DNA from: Oscillospiraceae bacterium
GTDB taxonomy: Bacteria > Bacillota > Clostridia > Oscillospirales > Acutalibacteraceae
DNA: 51,177 bases
Direction: 5' to 3'
Assembly (NCBI GenBank): GCA_031268095.1
Contig: JAIRXU010000054.1
Location: 1-51,177, forward strand
In this document: positions 43,910-51,177 of the stretch, in pieces
How positions within the stretch are numbered: position 1 is the stretch's first letter
Layout of the letters: the number at the start of each line of letters is the position of its first letter
Notes under the pieces: generated by a model
Databases searched by the model: none
What the model was told of the DNA's origin: nothing
Seen by the model: the letters and a program-made list of their open reading frames with translations, nothing else
Position numbers and translations under genes: made by a program

Positions 43910-43922
43910 AGGGTACCTCCGT

Positions 43923-44427
43923 TCAGCACAGGAATGTCACATGGGAAAACAGGGGCTCCAGTTCCGTAAAAACCTTGATCACCCGGTCCGCCGCCGGGTA
44001 GCTCCCGGGGGCCGCAGTGACCAGCACAGTATGCAGCCCGGCTGCCTTCGCGCCGAGAATATCCTTGGCATAGTCAGTCGTTGCCGATCATGCAAGCTAC
44101 TTCCGGCGGGCAGTCCAGAGCCCGCAGCGCGGCGCGGAAAAACGCGGGGTCGGGCTTTCGCGCGCCCAGTTCCTTCGAGGTGAAGAAGCGCCGGAAGTAT
44201 TGCCCCAAGCCGACGAGATCCAGGGCGCGGCGCATCTCCGGCGCGTCGGAGTCCCCGGCATTGCTGACCACAACGCAGGGAAACCGCGCCGAAAGTTCCG
44301 GCAGCGTCTCCGCTGTGCCGGGCATCGCGGCAATTTCCGTCCAGGAAGACATGGGACCCTGCATACCGGGCAGGTCCGCCATCAGCGTGTCGCCCCAGTC
44401 GAAAAGCAGCCAGCGCACCGTGTTCAT
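43923..44427 (-). pseudogene. HAD-superfamily hydrolase broken by a 4-bp tandem duplication
   Basis: ATG at 44427 overlaps the UDG stop (ATGA). Motif I is LLFDWGDTL, motif II VVSNAG, motif III around KPDPAFF, and motif IV starts IGND. Immediately after GND the frame meets TGA because GACT is duplicated (AGTCAGTC at 44072-44079). Removing one copy restores NDYAKDILGAKAAG and a normal HAD C-terminus ending FSHVTFLC. The intact form would be about 166 residues, a small phosphatase. As read, the product ends after about 117 residues with motif IV cut at its last Asp. Confidence 0.88.
44072..44079. repeat. 4-bp tandem duplication inside HAD gene
   Basis: AGTC-AGTC. One copy fits the reading frame; the second causes the stop at 44074-44076. 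Confidence 0.9.
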
Positions 44428-44993
44428 TCGTACGTCCTCCCGCAGATCTCCCCGATTTTCCGCTGCAGCGCCAGGAAATCTTCCAGCGCGTCGGGCTTCT
44501 GGCGGGGATTGCGCAGCAGGGCGGCGGGGTGGAAGGTCCCCATGCGCAGGATCCCGTTGGCCTCGAAGAACTGCCCGTGCTCTTTGGTGACGCGGAATTC
44601 CGGGCTGATGATCCGCTGGGCGGAGATCCGCCCGAGGCAGACGATAATCTTCGGCTGCATCAGCGCCACCTGCTGCTTGAGCCAGACCATGCACCGGTCC
44701 TGTTCCTCCGGCTTCGGGTCCCGGTTCCCCGGCGGGCGGCACTTCACCATATTGGCGATGTAGATGTTCTTCCGGCGGTCCAGATCTACGGCGGCCAGGT
44801 ACTGGTCCAGCAGCTGGCCGGACCGGCCGACGAACGGTTCGCCCTTCAGGTCCTCCTGTTCTCCCGGCCCCTCGCCGATGAACAATACCTCCGCTTCCGG
44901 GTTCCCGACGCCGAAGACCAGATTGGTTCTGGTCTGCCCCAGCTCGCACTGGAGGCACCCGCGGCATTGGGTTTCGAGTTCTTGCCAAGTCAT
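44424..44993 (-). CDS. Family 4 (FeS) uracil-DNA glycosylase
   Basis: 189 residues; ATG at 44993 overlaps the upstream WG gene stop (ATGA). The motif GEGPGEQEDLKGEPFVG is the uracil-binding region and HPAALLRN the second active-site motif. Cys13, Cys16, Cys85 and Cys101 match the four 4Fe-4S ligands of thermophilic family-4 UDGs by spacing. It removes uracil from deaminated DNA in the cytosol. Residue count is normal. Confidence 0.94.
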   Translation of the reverse strand: MTWQELETQCRGCLQCELGQTRTNLVFGVGNPEAEVLFIGEGPGEQEDLKGEPFVGRSGQLLDQYLAAVDLDRRKNIYIANMVKCRPPGNRDPKPEEQDRCMVWLKQQVALMQPKIIVCLGRISAQRIISPEFRVTKEHGQFFEANGILRMGTFHPAALLRNPRQKPDALEDFLALQRKIGEICGRTYE

Positions 44994-46948
44994 AATGTCG
45001 CCTCGCTTTCTTTTGTATTACCGGCCGCCCAGGCCGTCTCCGTTGGTTCCGGTTTTTCCGTCTTCTCGATCTTCAGCAGCGCCAGTTTGTTCCCTTTGGC
45101 AACAATCGCCACGCCGTTTTCAAGGCTGCCGACATAGTCATAGGGGAGGTAGGCTGACAGATTTCCCGCGCCGTCGGTCAGGTACCACAGAGACTCCCGT
45201 TCCACCGCGGCCAGGCCGCCGGAGAAATCCCCGACTTCGTCGTAGTCCAGCGGAACCACAACTTTCCCGGTCTTGTCGATAACTCCCCATTTCCCGTCCT
45301 TTTCTACCCGCGCGTAGCCGTTCTCGAAGGCGGCCGCCTCGCTATATTCGCACGGAATGACGAGGTTACCATCCATATCTTCGTACCCCCACCTGTCCGT
45401 TCCTAGGAAACCAACCAGACCGTCGCCGACCAGCGGTTTTAGGTTCCCATCTCTCGTTTCCATAAAAACAGTCCCCGCCTCGTCGATCCAAGTATACGAA
45501 TAGCCTGACTCCCAAACGTTGTGGCTGGAATCACCGCTGTAATGCTTGACATACATCTGGAGAAATCCGTTCTCAAATTGGGTAGTTCTTTCTGGCCTGC
45601 CTTTGATTCCTTCCGCTGCCAGTTGTCCGTCCGCCAGCCGGAACAGCGCGCCGTTGCAGAAAAGCAGACTGTCGGACACCTGCTGAATCCAGTAGTACGT
45701 CTGCTGCGAACCGTAATATACCGGCTCAAAACGATGAATTTCTTCGGCGCCCCGATAAAGATAGGAGGATTTCGGATAGCCGTACTCGTACTCACTTCCG
45801 TTCCGTATCGCCAACGTATAATCGCCGCAGACATAAATTTCGTCGTATTGCAGCGGAACCACAACGTCCCCGTTGCACCGTGCCCGGCCCCAATGACCGT
45901 TGTAATTGCTCGCGCCGCCGGTACTGAAGCCCTGTACAATGGCGTAATCCTGCGCCAGATCAAAGTCCCCGATTCTATTAAACAGACAGGGGATCACCAA
46001 TTGGCCGCGGCTATCGATGACACCAGCCAACTGCGTCGATTGCTCTTGTACTTTGGCGTAGCCCTGGTCAAAATTGCTCATGTACTCATACGCCAGCGTG
46101 AATGGCAGCACCACCTCGTTTTTTGTGTTGACGCAGCCGTATTTGCCGTCTTTTTTGAGCACGGCTAAGCCGTTTTCAAAGAAGCGGCCGAAATCGTTGG
46201 TGGCATATTGGTAATCAACAAAGTAATCCGTGTCATATTCCAGCGGGATGACCAGTTTTCCCCGCGAATTGATGAAGCCGATTTTATCGTCCTTACGCAC
46301 ACAGCGCAGACCTTCATGCTCCGCCCCGACAGCATCCAGTTCCAGCGGGTACACTATACCGCCCGACTGGTCAATATAACCGTATTTGCCGCCTTTTCTC
46401 ACACGCGCCGCGCCGCTCCAAAAAGTTTCGGCTTCCTCATATTGCAGCGGAATGATCAATTTTCCTTTGGTATTGATGTAGCCAAACTTGCCGTCCTTGC
46501 CCACCCGGGCCAGCCCTTCGCCAAAATATCCGACCGTGTCATACGTATCACGCAGGTTTTTGATCGTTCGCCCGTTCTTGACCAGCTTATATTCCGTATG
46601 GTCTTTCTTTTTCACTTCTTTTACATCAACGTCGTCATCCTTGCCCGTCGTGCCGGCCTTCGTCACATCAACACCGTCATACTGGACCGTTGTGTCGGCC
46701 TCCGTCTTTTCGGCGGTGCTTTCCGGCGCAGTGAGGTCCCGAAGAACGGAAGGCGCCCCAAAACCATAGAGCTTCGGACACGCCTCAGCCTGGGCGCCGC
46801 TCACCAGACTGGCGTCAAACGCCACTTGCCGCACCACCACCCCGGACCCCTCGAACATCACGCTCCCGTTTTCGGGCATCCCGCAGCCGACCAGCCCCAG
46901 CAAGAGACACCCGGACAACAATAGAGACAGAACCTTCCGCTTTTTCAT
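44990..46948 (-). CDS. WG-repeat lipoprotein
   Basis: 652 residues, ATG at 46948 behind GAAAGGCTGG. Lipoprotein signal with lipobox LVGCG. An acidic/charged region (about 70-120) precedes a long array of WG/KWG repeats: GLARVGKDGKFGYINTKGKL, ARVRKGGKYGYIDQSG, and similar units up to YARVEKDGKWGVIDKTG near the C-terminus. Each unit is a beta-hairpin and together they form a surface-exposed repeat domain, probably for protein or ligand binding. Function unknown. It sits mid-operon between the Nudix gene and UDG. Confidence 0.9.
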   Translation of the reverse strand: MKKRKVLSLLLSGCLLLGLVGCGMPENGSVMFEGSGVVVRQVAFDASLVSGAQAEACPKLYGFGAPSVLRDLTAPESTAEKTEADTTVQYDGVDVTKAGTTGKDDDVDVKEVKKKDHTEYKLVKNGRTIKNLRDTYDTVGYFGEGLARVGKDGKFGYINTKGKLIIPLQYEEAETFWSGAARVRKGGKYGYIDQSGGIVYPLELDAVGAEHEGLRCVRKDDKIGFINSRGKLVIPLEYDTDYFVDYQYATNDFGRFFENGLAVLKKDGKYGCVNTKNEVVLPFTLAYEYMSNFDQGYAKVQEQSTQLAGVIDSRGQLVIPCLFNRIGDFDLAQDYAIVQGFSTGGASNYNGHWGRARCNGDVVVPLQYDEIYVCGDYTLAIRNGSEYEYGYPKSSYLYRGAEEIHRFEPVYYGSQQTYYWIQQVSDSLLFCNGALFRLADGQLAAEGIKGRPERTTQFENGFLQMYVKHYSGDSSHNVWESGYSYTWIDEAGTVFMETRDGNLKPLVGDGLVGFLGTDRWGYEDMDGNLVIPCEYSEAAAFENGYARVEKDGKWGVIDKTGKVVVPLDYDEVGDFSGGLAAVERESLWYLTDGAGNLSAYLPYDYVGSLENGVAIVAKGNKLALLKIEKTEKPEPTETAWAAGNTKESEATL

Positions 46949-46999
46949 AACATACCAGCCTTTCTCTCCAAAAAATATTGTGACCGCCCGCGCGGACTT

Positions 47000-47872
47000 T
47001 TACGGCTTTTTCTCCGTTTCTTCTTCCAGATACGCCGCGACCTGGAATTCGTCTTCGTAGACGATCCGCCCGGGACGGTTGGTGCGGACAATATCATAGG
47101 GCGCCCCATGCCGCTCAAGGATCGCCAGCAACGGCTCCAGCCGACGGAGCATTTCTCCGGCGGCAGCGGCTTTGAACCAAGAGATCGGCGTACCGCCGGG
47201 CGCGGGCGGGCTCTGATAGACCGGCGGTTCGGGCAGGTGCTCGTCGAACCAGCCGTCAATTTCGTGAAACAGCGCCGACTCCTGCGCTGAGAGCGCTCCC
47301 GCCCGTTCCCGCCGCCAAAAGACGGAGAAAATCCCCCCCGGCCAGCCTGTCCGGTAAGACAGTTCCCGCCCCTGGATGCGGACGTAGGCTGGAGAGATCT
47401 TCCCTCCGCCGTCTTTTTCGTACCAGCCCCGGGCGAGGGTCTCCCGCAGTTCCCAGAGCGCCGTCCTATCGACGTCGAACCGCAGCAGGGCGGCGGCCCC
47501 GTCGCCGTCGGCCCAGCGGTATTGCGTATGTTCCCGGGATAACGTGATCTCCGGGCCGGGCAGCTCCACCGCGAAGCAGTGCACGGGAATGACCAGTGTC
47601 CGCTCCCCCCAGGCGGCCCGGGCCGCCGCGCTAAAGTGAAACGCCGGGACATGAGCGCTGGCAGTCAGCGGCCGGAAGTCTAGGGCGGGAGAAATGCCCG
47701 CCTCCTCGCAGGCCTCACGGCGGGCTGCCTCCAACGGGGTCTCGCAGCCTTCACCCCCGCCCGCGACGAACTGCCACGCGTTCATATCGCCGCGCAGAAA
47801 AACGGCGAACCGCGGACCTTCCCGCGTCAGCCTCCAGGGAAGCACGAGGACATTATACGGCAAGCGAGCCAT
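47000..47872 (-). CDS. Nudix hydrolase with large C-terminal extension
   Basis: 290 residues, ATG at 47872 behind AAAGGAG. A full Nudix box, G-x5-E-x7-REUxEExGU, lies near residues 37-60 (key REACEEAGI). Residues after the box resemble NudB-type (REHTQYRWADGDGAAALL). About 140 further residues (SPAYVRIQGRELSYRT to the end) form a domain I cannot name, conserved-looking with GWPGG, RRERAG and GEMLRRLEPLLAI segments. It hydrolyses an NDP-X; the fusion suggests a specialised substrate. Start 20 bases after the nucleotidyltransferase stop. Confidence 0.85.
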   Translation of the reverse strand: MARLPYNVLVLPWRLTREGPRFAVFLRGDMNAWQFVAGGGEGCETPLEAARREACEEAGISPALDFRPLTASAHVPAFHFSAAARAAWGERTLVIPVHCFAVELPGPEITLSREHTQYRWADGDGAAALLRFDVDRTALWELRETLARGWYEKDGGGKISPAYVRIQGRELSYRTGWPGGIFSVFWRRERAGALSAQESALFHEIDGWFDEHLPEPPVYQSPPAPGGTPISWFKAAAAGEMLRRLEPLLAILERHGAPYDIVRTNRPGRIVYEDEFQVAAYLEEETEKKP

Positions 47873-47892
47873 GGGAATGCTCCTTTCACGTG

Positions 47893-48657
47893 TCACAGCG
47901 TATGAATATCCACGCCCAGCAAGGCATGACCAAAGAAGGTTCGGAAGCGCTCGCCGCACTCCCGCAGTATCGCCAGGTCCCGCCGGGTTCCCTTGGTCTC
48001 GCCCGCCAATTTGCGCCGTATGAGATCGAAGGCCTGCCCGTCCGTGATGGGCGGGTCGCTGGCCAGATAGGCGTCAATGATCCGGAACTTATTGAATTCA
48101 AATATATTTTTTTCGATGATCAGCCAGCGCCGCAGGAAAATCAGCATGCTGTTGACACAGCCGGTGAACTGGATTTTTTGGAACGGATATGCGCCAAAAT
48201 AGCGGTTGGACCACCGCTCGAAAATCATCACGTCGCGCAGAAAATCCGCCCGGGACGGCATGGGAACGGCGTCCAGGCCGACTGACCCGAACACCGCTTT
48301 CCCCTGCGTTTTGAGCCGCGCGATCTCGACGGTGAACTCAAATTCGTCTGTCTCGCTCTTGGTATAGGGCGGGTACATCTCGGCGGGATGGATCAGCACG
48401 GAGCCGAACCCCTTGGGAACACGGTAGGCTTTCTGGTACCGCGCCGCGATTTCGTCGGCCCGTGCCTGGGTCAGCCCCGCGCCGTTACGCACAAGGATCA
48501 CCGTATCAATGTCGCTCTGCCCCGGGCGGTAGTACCCGCCACCCAGTGAGCCGATTACATACAGCGCCAGGATATCCTCCGCGCCTCCGCGCCGCAGCTC
48601 CGTCAGGAATTCCTCGACGATCTCCATGGCCCTGGTTTCCGTGATGACTTTGCTCAT
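47893..48657 (-). CDS. Minimal nucleotidyltransferase (Pol beta-like fold)
   Basis: 254 residues, ATG at 48657 four bases after the radical SAM stop. The catalytic pattern GSLGGGYYRPGQSDIDT near residues 36-52 holds the GS and DxD of the nucleotidyltransferase fold. The C-terminal half is helical (FERWSNRYFG, INSMLIFLRRW-like). Related enzymes adenylylate or uridylylate small molecules, proteins or RNA, or inactivate aminoglycosides. Coupling to a radical SAM enzyme and a Nudix gene suggests synthesis and clearance of a nucleotide-linked compound (inference). Confidence 0.83.
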   Translation of the reverse strand: MSKVITETRAMEIVEEFLTELRRGGAEDILALYVIGSLGGGYYRPGQSDIDTVILVRNGAGLTQARADEIAARYQKAYRVPKGFGSVLIHPAEMYPPYTKSETDEFEFTVEIARLKTQGKAVFGSVGLDAVPMPSRADFLRDVMIFERWSNRYFGAYPFQKIQFTGCVNSMLIFLRRWLIIEKNIFEFNKFRIIDAYLASDPPITDGQAFDLIRRKLAGETKGTRRDLAILRECGERFRTFFGHALLGVDIHTL

Positions 48658-48661
48658 GACA

Positions 48662-49717
48662 TCATTCCTTCACAGCGCCTTCACAGTATTTGTTGAGCAG
48701 GTAGTCGCAGTAGTCCCCTTCCCCGAAAAGCCGCTGGCTTTCCGGGTCGCCGCCGGCGCGAACCATCTGGCCCAGCGGGACGGTACGGCGGGCGCGCTGC
48801 GCCGGGGAACGCTCTTCGCGGTAGCAATCCGCGATCGCGGCGGCCCCATCGCGCCGGAGATTCCCCAGCCGCCACCAGGGGGCCGGGGCGGTAATGTTCG
48901 GGTAGACGTCCCAGTTGCGGTCGATATAAAAGGTCGGCGTGTCCGAAGCGGTCTTTCCGGTTCGGCGGTTTTTGCCCAATTTATGGCAAATCGCTGCCTC
49001 CGTCTGGCCGAAGACCGCCGCGATTGATTTCTCTTTCCAGTGCCGCAGCGAGTAGTCCGCGAGCAGCGGCGGGATCATTGGCAGCTCCGCCGGGGTAACC
49101 CAGATGGGATAGTGCTGCGCGTTCGCGCCGTCGCAGCCGCCCTGATGGACGAACGCGGAGAACGGTACGCCGATGGCCTCGCAGCGCTTCTCCCAGTCCC
49201 GCTCCCGGATCAGCGCCTCCACGGCGGGCAGCTCCCGGACGGTTTCCCGGTTGACGAAAACCTGGATCCGCGGCGCGATTCCCTGCGCCAGCAGGCGTTC
49301 CGCTGTTTCCAAAAGATCCGCCCAGGCGCCCTTTCGGCCCGTGTAGCGGTCGGTCATGGCTTCGCCGCCAAAGAAGGTCAGCTGGCAGCGCTGCACCCCG
49401 AGCGAAGCCAGCCAGGGGACATAGTCCGGATCGCGCGCGGCCCGCCAGACGCTCAGGTTTTCGAAGTGGGGCGTCTTTTGGTCGGAAAGTTCCGCCTCCA
49501 GCGCCCAAAGTTCCCTATAATTATCAGGGTAATCCGGTTCGCGGTACCAGCTGAAGACCTCCAGCTGTTTCGCTAACGGCCGGAACGCCTCTGCCAGAAA
49601 GCGGAGATCCCCCGGCTCCATCCGGCCGTTCGGCCCGTGCCCCAGCCAGCAGTGGCGGCAGCGATTCGGGCAGCCAAACATATCGAGGCAGAGCGTAAGA
49701 GAGGAAAAACGGCTCAT
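48662..49717 (-). CDS. Radical SAM enzyme
   Basis: 351 residues, ATG at 49717 behind AAAGGAG. The 4Fe-4S motif CPNRCRHC (C16xxxC20xxC23) follows MFG, and a GGE-like SAM motif is FFGGEA. Extra cysteines near the C-terminus (YCDYLLNKYC and several others) could hold auxiliary clusters, as in SPASM/Twitch proteins, though the pattern is not canonical. It starts an operon that continues with the nucleotidyltransferase, Nudix fusion, WG lipoprotein, UDG, HAD and lipase. Reaction unknown. Confidence 0.88.
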   Translation of the reverse strand: MSRFSSLTLCLDMFGCPNRCRHCWLGHGPNGRMEPGDLRFLAEAFRPLAKQLEVFSWYREPDYPDNYRELWALEAELSDQKTPHFENLSVWRAARDPDYVPWLASLGVQRCQLTFFGGEAMTDRYTGRKGAWADLLETAERLLAQGIAPRIQVFVNRETVRELPAVEALIRERDWEKRCEAIGVPFSAFVHQGGCDGANAQHYPIWVTPAELPMIPPLLADYSLRHWKEKSIAAVFGQTEAAICHKLGKNRRTGKTASDTPTFYIDRNWDVYPNITAPAPWWRLGNLRRDGAAAIADCYREERSPAQRARRTVPLGQMVRAGGDPESQRLFGEGDYCDYLLNKYCEGAVKE

Positions 49718-49858
49718 CGGGCACTCCTTTCATGGCAAAAAATAAACTCAGCCGACCGATGCCGACAGTTCCGAATGCAATGCGCCGCGAGACAACATGG
49801 AAGCAGCCAGAAACCAGACGCCACTCTGCGCCACCCTGGCAGGCGGCCCAGAGAGCAA

Positions 49859-50953
49859 TCACACGTTGAACCGGAACAACACTACGTCGCCGTCCTGCAT
49901 CACGTATTCTTTGCCCTCGCTGCGGACCAAGCCCTTCTCTTTCGCGGCGGCCAGGTTCCCGCTGGCCATCAGTTCCTCGTAGGCAATGACCTCCGCCCGG
50001 ATGAAGCCGCGCTCAATGTCAGAATGGATTTTCCCGGCGGCCTGGGGAGCCCTGGTACCCTTGGTGATGGTCCAGGCCCGCACCTCCGGCGTGCCCGCCG
50101 TCAGGAAGGAGATCAGCCCCAGCAGGGCATAACTGCGCTGGACGAGCAAGTCCAGCCCGCCGCTTTCAATTCCGATATCCGCCAAAAATTCGGCCCGTTC
50201 CTCCGGCGGCAGGCCCGCCAGCTGGGCTTCCAGCTCAGCGCAGACCGGCAGAACCTGCGCCCCTTCCGCCGCCGCCATGGCGCTGACAGTTTGGTAGGCG
50301 GGGTTTACTTCGATGTTGCCGGAAAAATCCGCCTCGCAGAAATTGCAGGCATAGATCACCGGCTTGGCCGTCAGCAGGGCGATGTTTGCCATCCACTCTT
50401 CCTCGTCGGGCGAGCGCTCCAGCGTCCGGGCGGGCTGCCCCCTCTCGAGATGACCATACAGCCGCTTACAGAATTCCAGCTCCCGCGCGCCGGATTTGTC
50501 GCCCTTGAGGGCTTTGGTTCCCCGGTCAATGCGGCGTTCAAGCAGCTCCATGTCAGAAAAAATCAGTTCCAGCGCGATGGTCTCAATATCCCGGGCCGGA
50601 TCAATCCCGCCATCGACATGGACGATGTCGTCATCCTCGAAGCAGCGCACCACATGAACCACCGCATCCACCTCCCGGATATGGGAAAGGAACTTATTGC
50701 CCAGCCCCTCGCCTTTGGAGGCGCCGCGAACCAGCCCCGCGATATCCAAAAACTCGATCACCGCCGGGGTAACTTTATGAGGATGATAGAGCTCCGCCAG
50801 TCGGTCCAGCCGGGGATCCGGCACCGACGTTACCCCAACGTTGGGTTCAATGGTGCAAAAGGCGTAGTTGGCCGCCTGGGCCCCCGCGTTGGTCAGGGCA
50901 TTAAAGAGCGTACTTTTGCCGACGTTCGGCAGACCGACAATTCCTAATTTCAT
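49859..50953 (-). CDS. ychF: Redox-regulated ATPase/GTPase YchF (Obg-like)
   Basis: 364 residues, ATG at 50953 behind AAAGGA. G1 GLPNVGKS at residues 7-14, G3 region DIAGLVRGASKGEG, and the C-terminal TGS domain begins LISFLTAGTPEVRAWTI. YchF is an OBG-family P-loop NTPase that prefers ATP and acts on ribosomes and stress responses. Length normal. Confidence 0.96.
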   Translation of the reverse strand: MKLGIVGLPNVGKSTLFNALTNAGAQAANYAFCTIEPNVGVTSVPDPRLDRLAELYHPHKVTPAVIEFLDIAGLVRGASKGEGLGNKFLSHIREVDAVVHVVRCFEDDDIVHVDGGIDPARDIETIALELIFSDMELLERRIDRGTKALKGDKSGARELEFCKRLYGHLERGQPARTLERSPDEEEWMANIALLTAKPVIYACNFCEADFSGNIEVNPAYQTVSAMAAAEGAQVLPVCAELEAQLAGLPPEERAEFLADIGIESGGLDLLVQRSYALLGLISFLTAGTPEVRAWTITKGTRAPQAAGKIHSDIERGFIRAEVIAYEELMASGNLAAAKEKGLVRSEGKEYVMQDGDVVLFRFNV

Positions 50954-50999
50954 GGCGATCCGTTCCTTTCGTTTTTGGGAAGATTCCACAAGATAGGTT

Positions 51000-51028
51000 A
51001 TCATACCACATATTTGAGGGGATTGCAA
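51000..51028 (-). promoter_or_regulatory. ychF: Promoter of ychF
   Basis: Minus-strand TTGCAA (51028-51023), 17-base spacer, TATGAT (51005-51000). Confidence 0.8.
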
Positions 51029-51090
51029 CAGAATTCCGCAGGGAACCGCCGCCGCGGGCAGCCCCAAAAGAGGAGTGCCTGAATAGCGTC

Positions 51091-51119
51091 TTTACAAACG
51101 AGAAAAAGCATGATATAAT
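51091..51119 (+). promoter_or_regulatory. Promoter of window-edge zinc-ribbon gene
   Basis: TTTACA (51091-51096), 17-base spacer, TATAAT (51114-51119). The predicted start, seven bases after the -10, coincides with the ATG at 51126. Confidence 0.8.
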
Positions 51120-51125
51120 GTAGAT

Positions 51126-51177
51126 ATGAGAAAACAAACGATAGACGAGAACCGACGCTGTCCGAAATGCGGGCGCA
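51126..51177 (+). CDS. Partial zinc-ribbon ORF, cut by right edge
   Basis: Seventeen codons are visible: MRKQTIDENRRCPKCGR. CPKCG is half of a zinc ribbon. There is no ribosome site before the ATG; the promoter -10 ends seven bases upstream, so the mRNA may be leaderless, or the true start is to the right of the window. Transcribed away from ychF. Confidence 0.5.
   Translation, partial: MRKQTIDENRRCPKCGR

Noticed and set aside
44074-44988. One 304-codon minus-strand frame spanning UDG and HAD
   Set aside because: Only its 3' part is protein-like (HAD from 44427); the 5' part is the UDG gene read out of frame.
1-51177. CRISPR arrays, rRNA or tRNA genes
   Set aside because: No regularly spaced repeats, TFC-loop patterns or rRNA-conserved segments were seen on either strand.

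Overview
The window looks like a chromosomal stretch of a GC-rich, anaerobic, endospore-lineage Firmicute (Clostridia, probably Oscillospirales/Ruminococcaceae-like and possibly an uncultured gut species). The support is a spoIID homologue, the Firmicute gene order yloU-fakA-recG, a perR-rubrerythrin oxygen-defence pair, strong AGGAGG-type ribosome sites, many sigma-A promoters with exact 17-bp spacers, and many secreted proteins with InlB-type, RCC1 and WG repeats. I saw no rRNA, tRNA or CRISPR array.

Layout. 1-1.9 kb: AT-rich remnant of a mobile element (large serine recombinase lacking its catalytic domain and frameshifted, plus an unknown ORF). 2-4.8 kb: a frameshifted secreted GDSL hydrolase, a DUF2200 protein, a P-loop kinase-like protein and a two-TM protein. 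5-6 kb: perR-rbr behind a promoter with a palindromic operator. 6.1-9.3 kb: a six-InlB-repeat, Big_2, metzincin surface protein whose signal-peptide start is out of frame. 9.4-10.2 kb: methyltransferase. 10.3-16.3 kb (minus): zinc-ribbon protein (frameshifted), argG, a hisI-like gene, a natural isomerase/dehydrogenase fusion and a GPH sugar symporter. 16.4-18.9 kb (minus): frameshifted lipoprotein and a CdaR/PucR regulator. 19.2-21.8 kb (plus): two secreted proteins, one behind a structured leader RNA, and two very small Cys/Gly-rich hydrophobic peptides. 22-25.5 kb: two PLP enzymes of sulfur amino acid metabolism and an M20 peptidase. 25.8-27.6 kb: secreted lipase-like protein. 27.7-31.8 kb (minus): citrate synthase, a polytopic membrane protein, an AEC carrier and a separate LuxR-type regulator. 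31.9-35.2 kb (plus): SpoIID, an RCC1-repeat protein behind a C17 tract, a small membrane protein and a lipoprotein. 35.2-41.1 kb (minus): solute-binding lipoprotein, yloU, fakA, recG. 41.5-43 kb: extended SDR. 43-49.7 kb (minus): radical SAM, nucleotidyltransferase, Nudix fusion, WG-repeat lipoprotein, family-4 UDG, a HAD gene broken by a 4-bp duplication, and a lipase. 49.8-51 kb: ychF, then a divergent zinc-ribbon ORF cut by the window edge.

Two themes stand out. First, six or seven accessory genes carry small indels (three at short homopolymers, one a clean 4-bp tandem duplication), while all long housekeeping genes are intact; this could be pseudogenisation, switching, or residual assembly error. 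Second, there is a cell-envelope/secretome theme. The best candidates for something undescribed are the pair of CGCGCGC-tailed micropeptides behind sporulation-like promoter elements, the structured leader before the 103-residue exported protein, and the radical SAM/nucleotidyltransferase/Nudix-fusion cassette.
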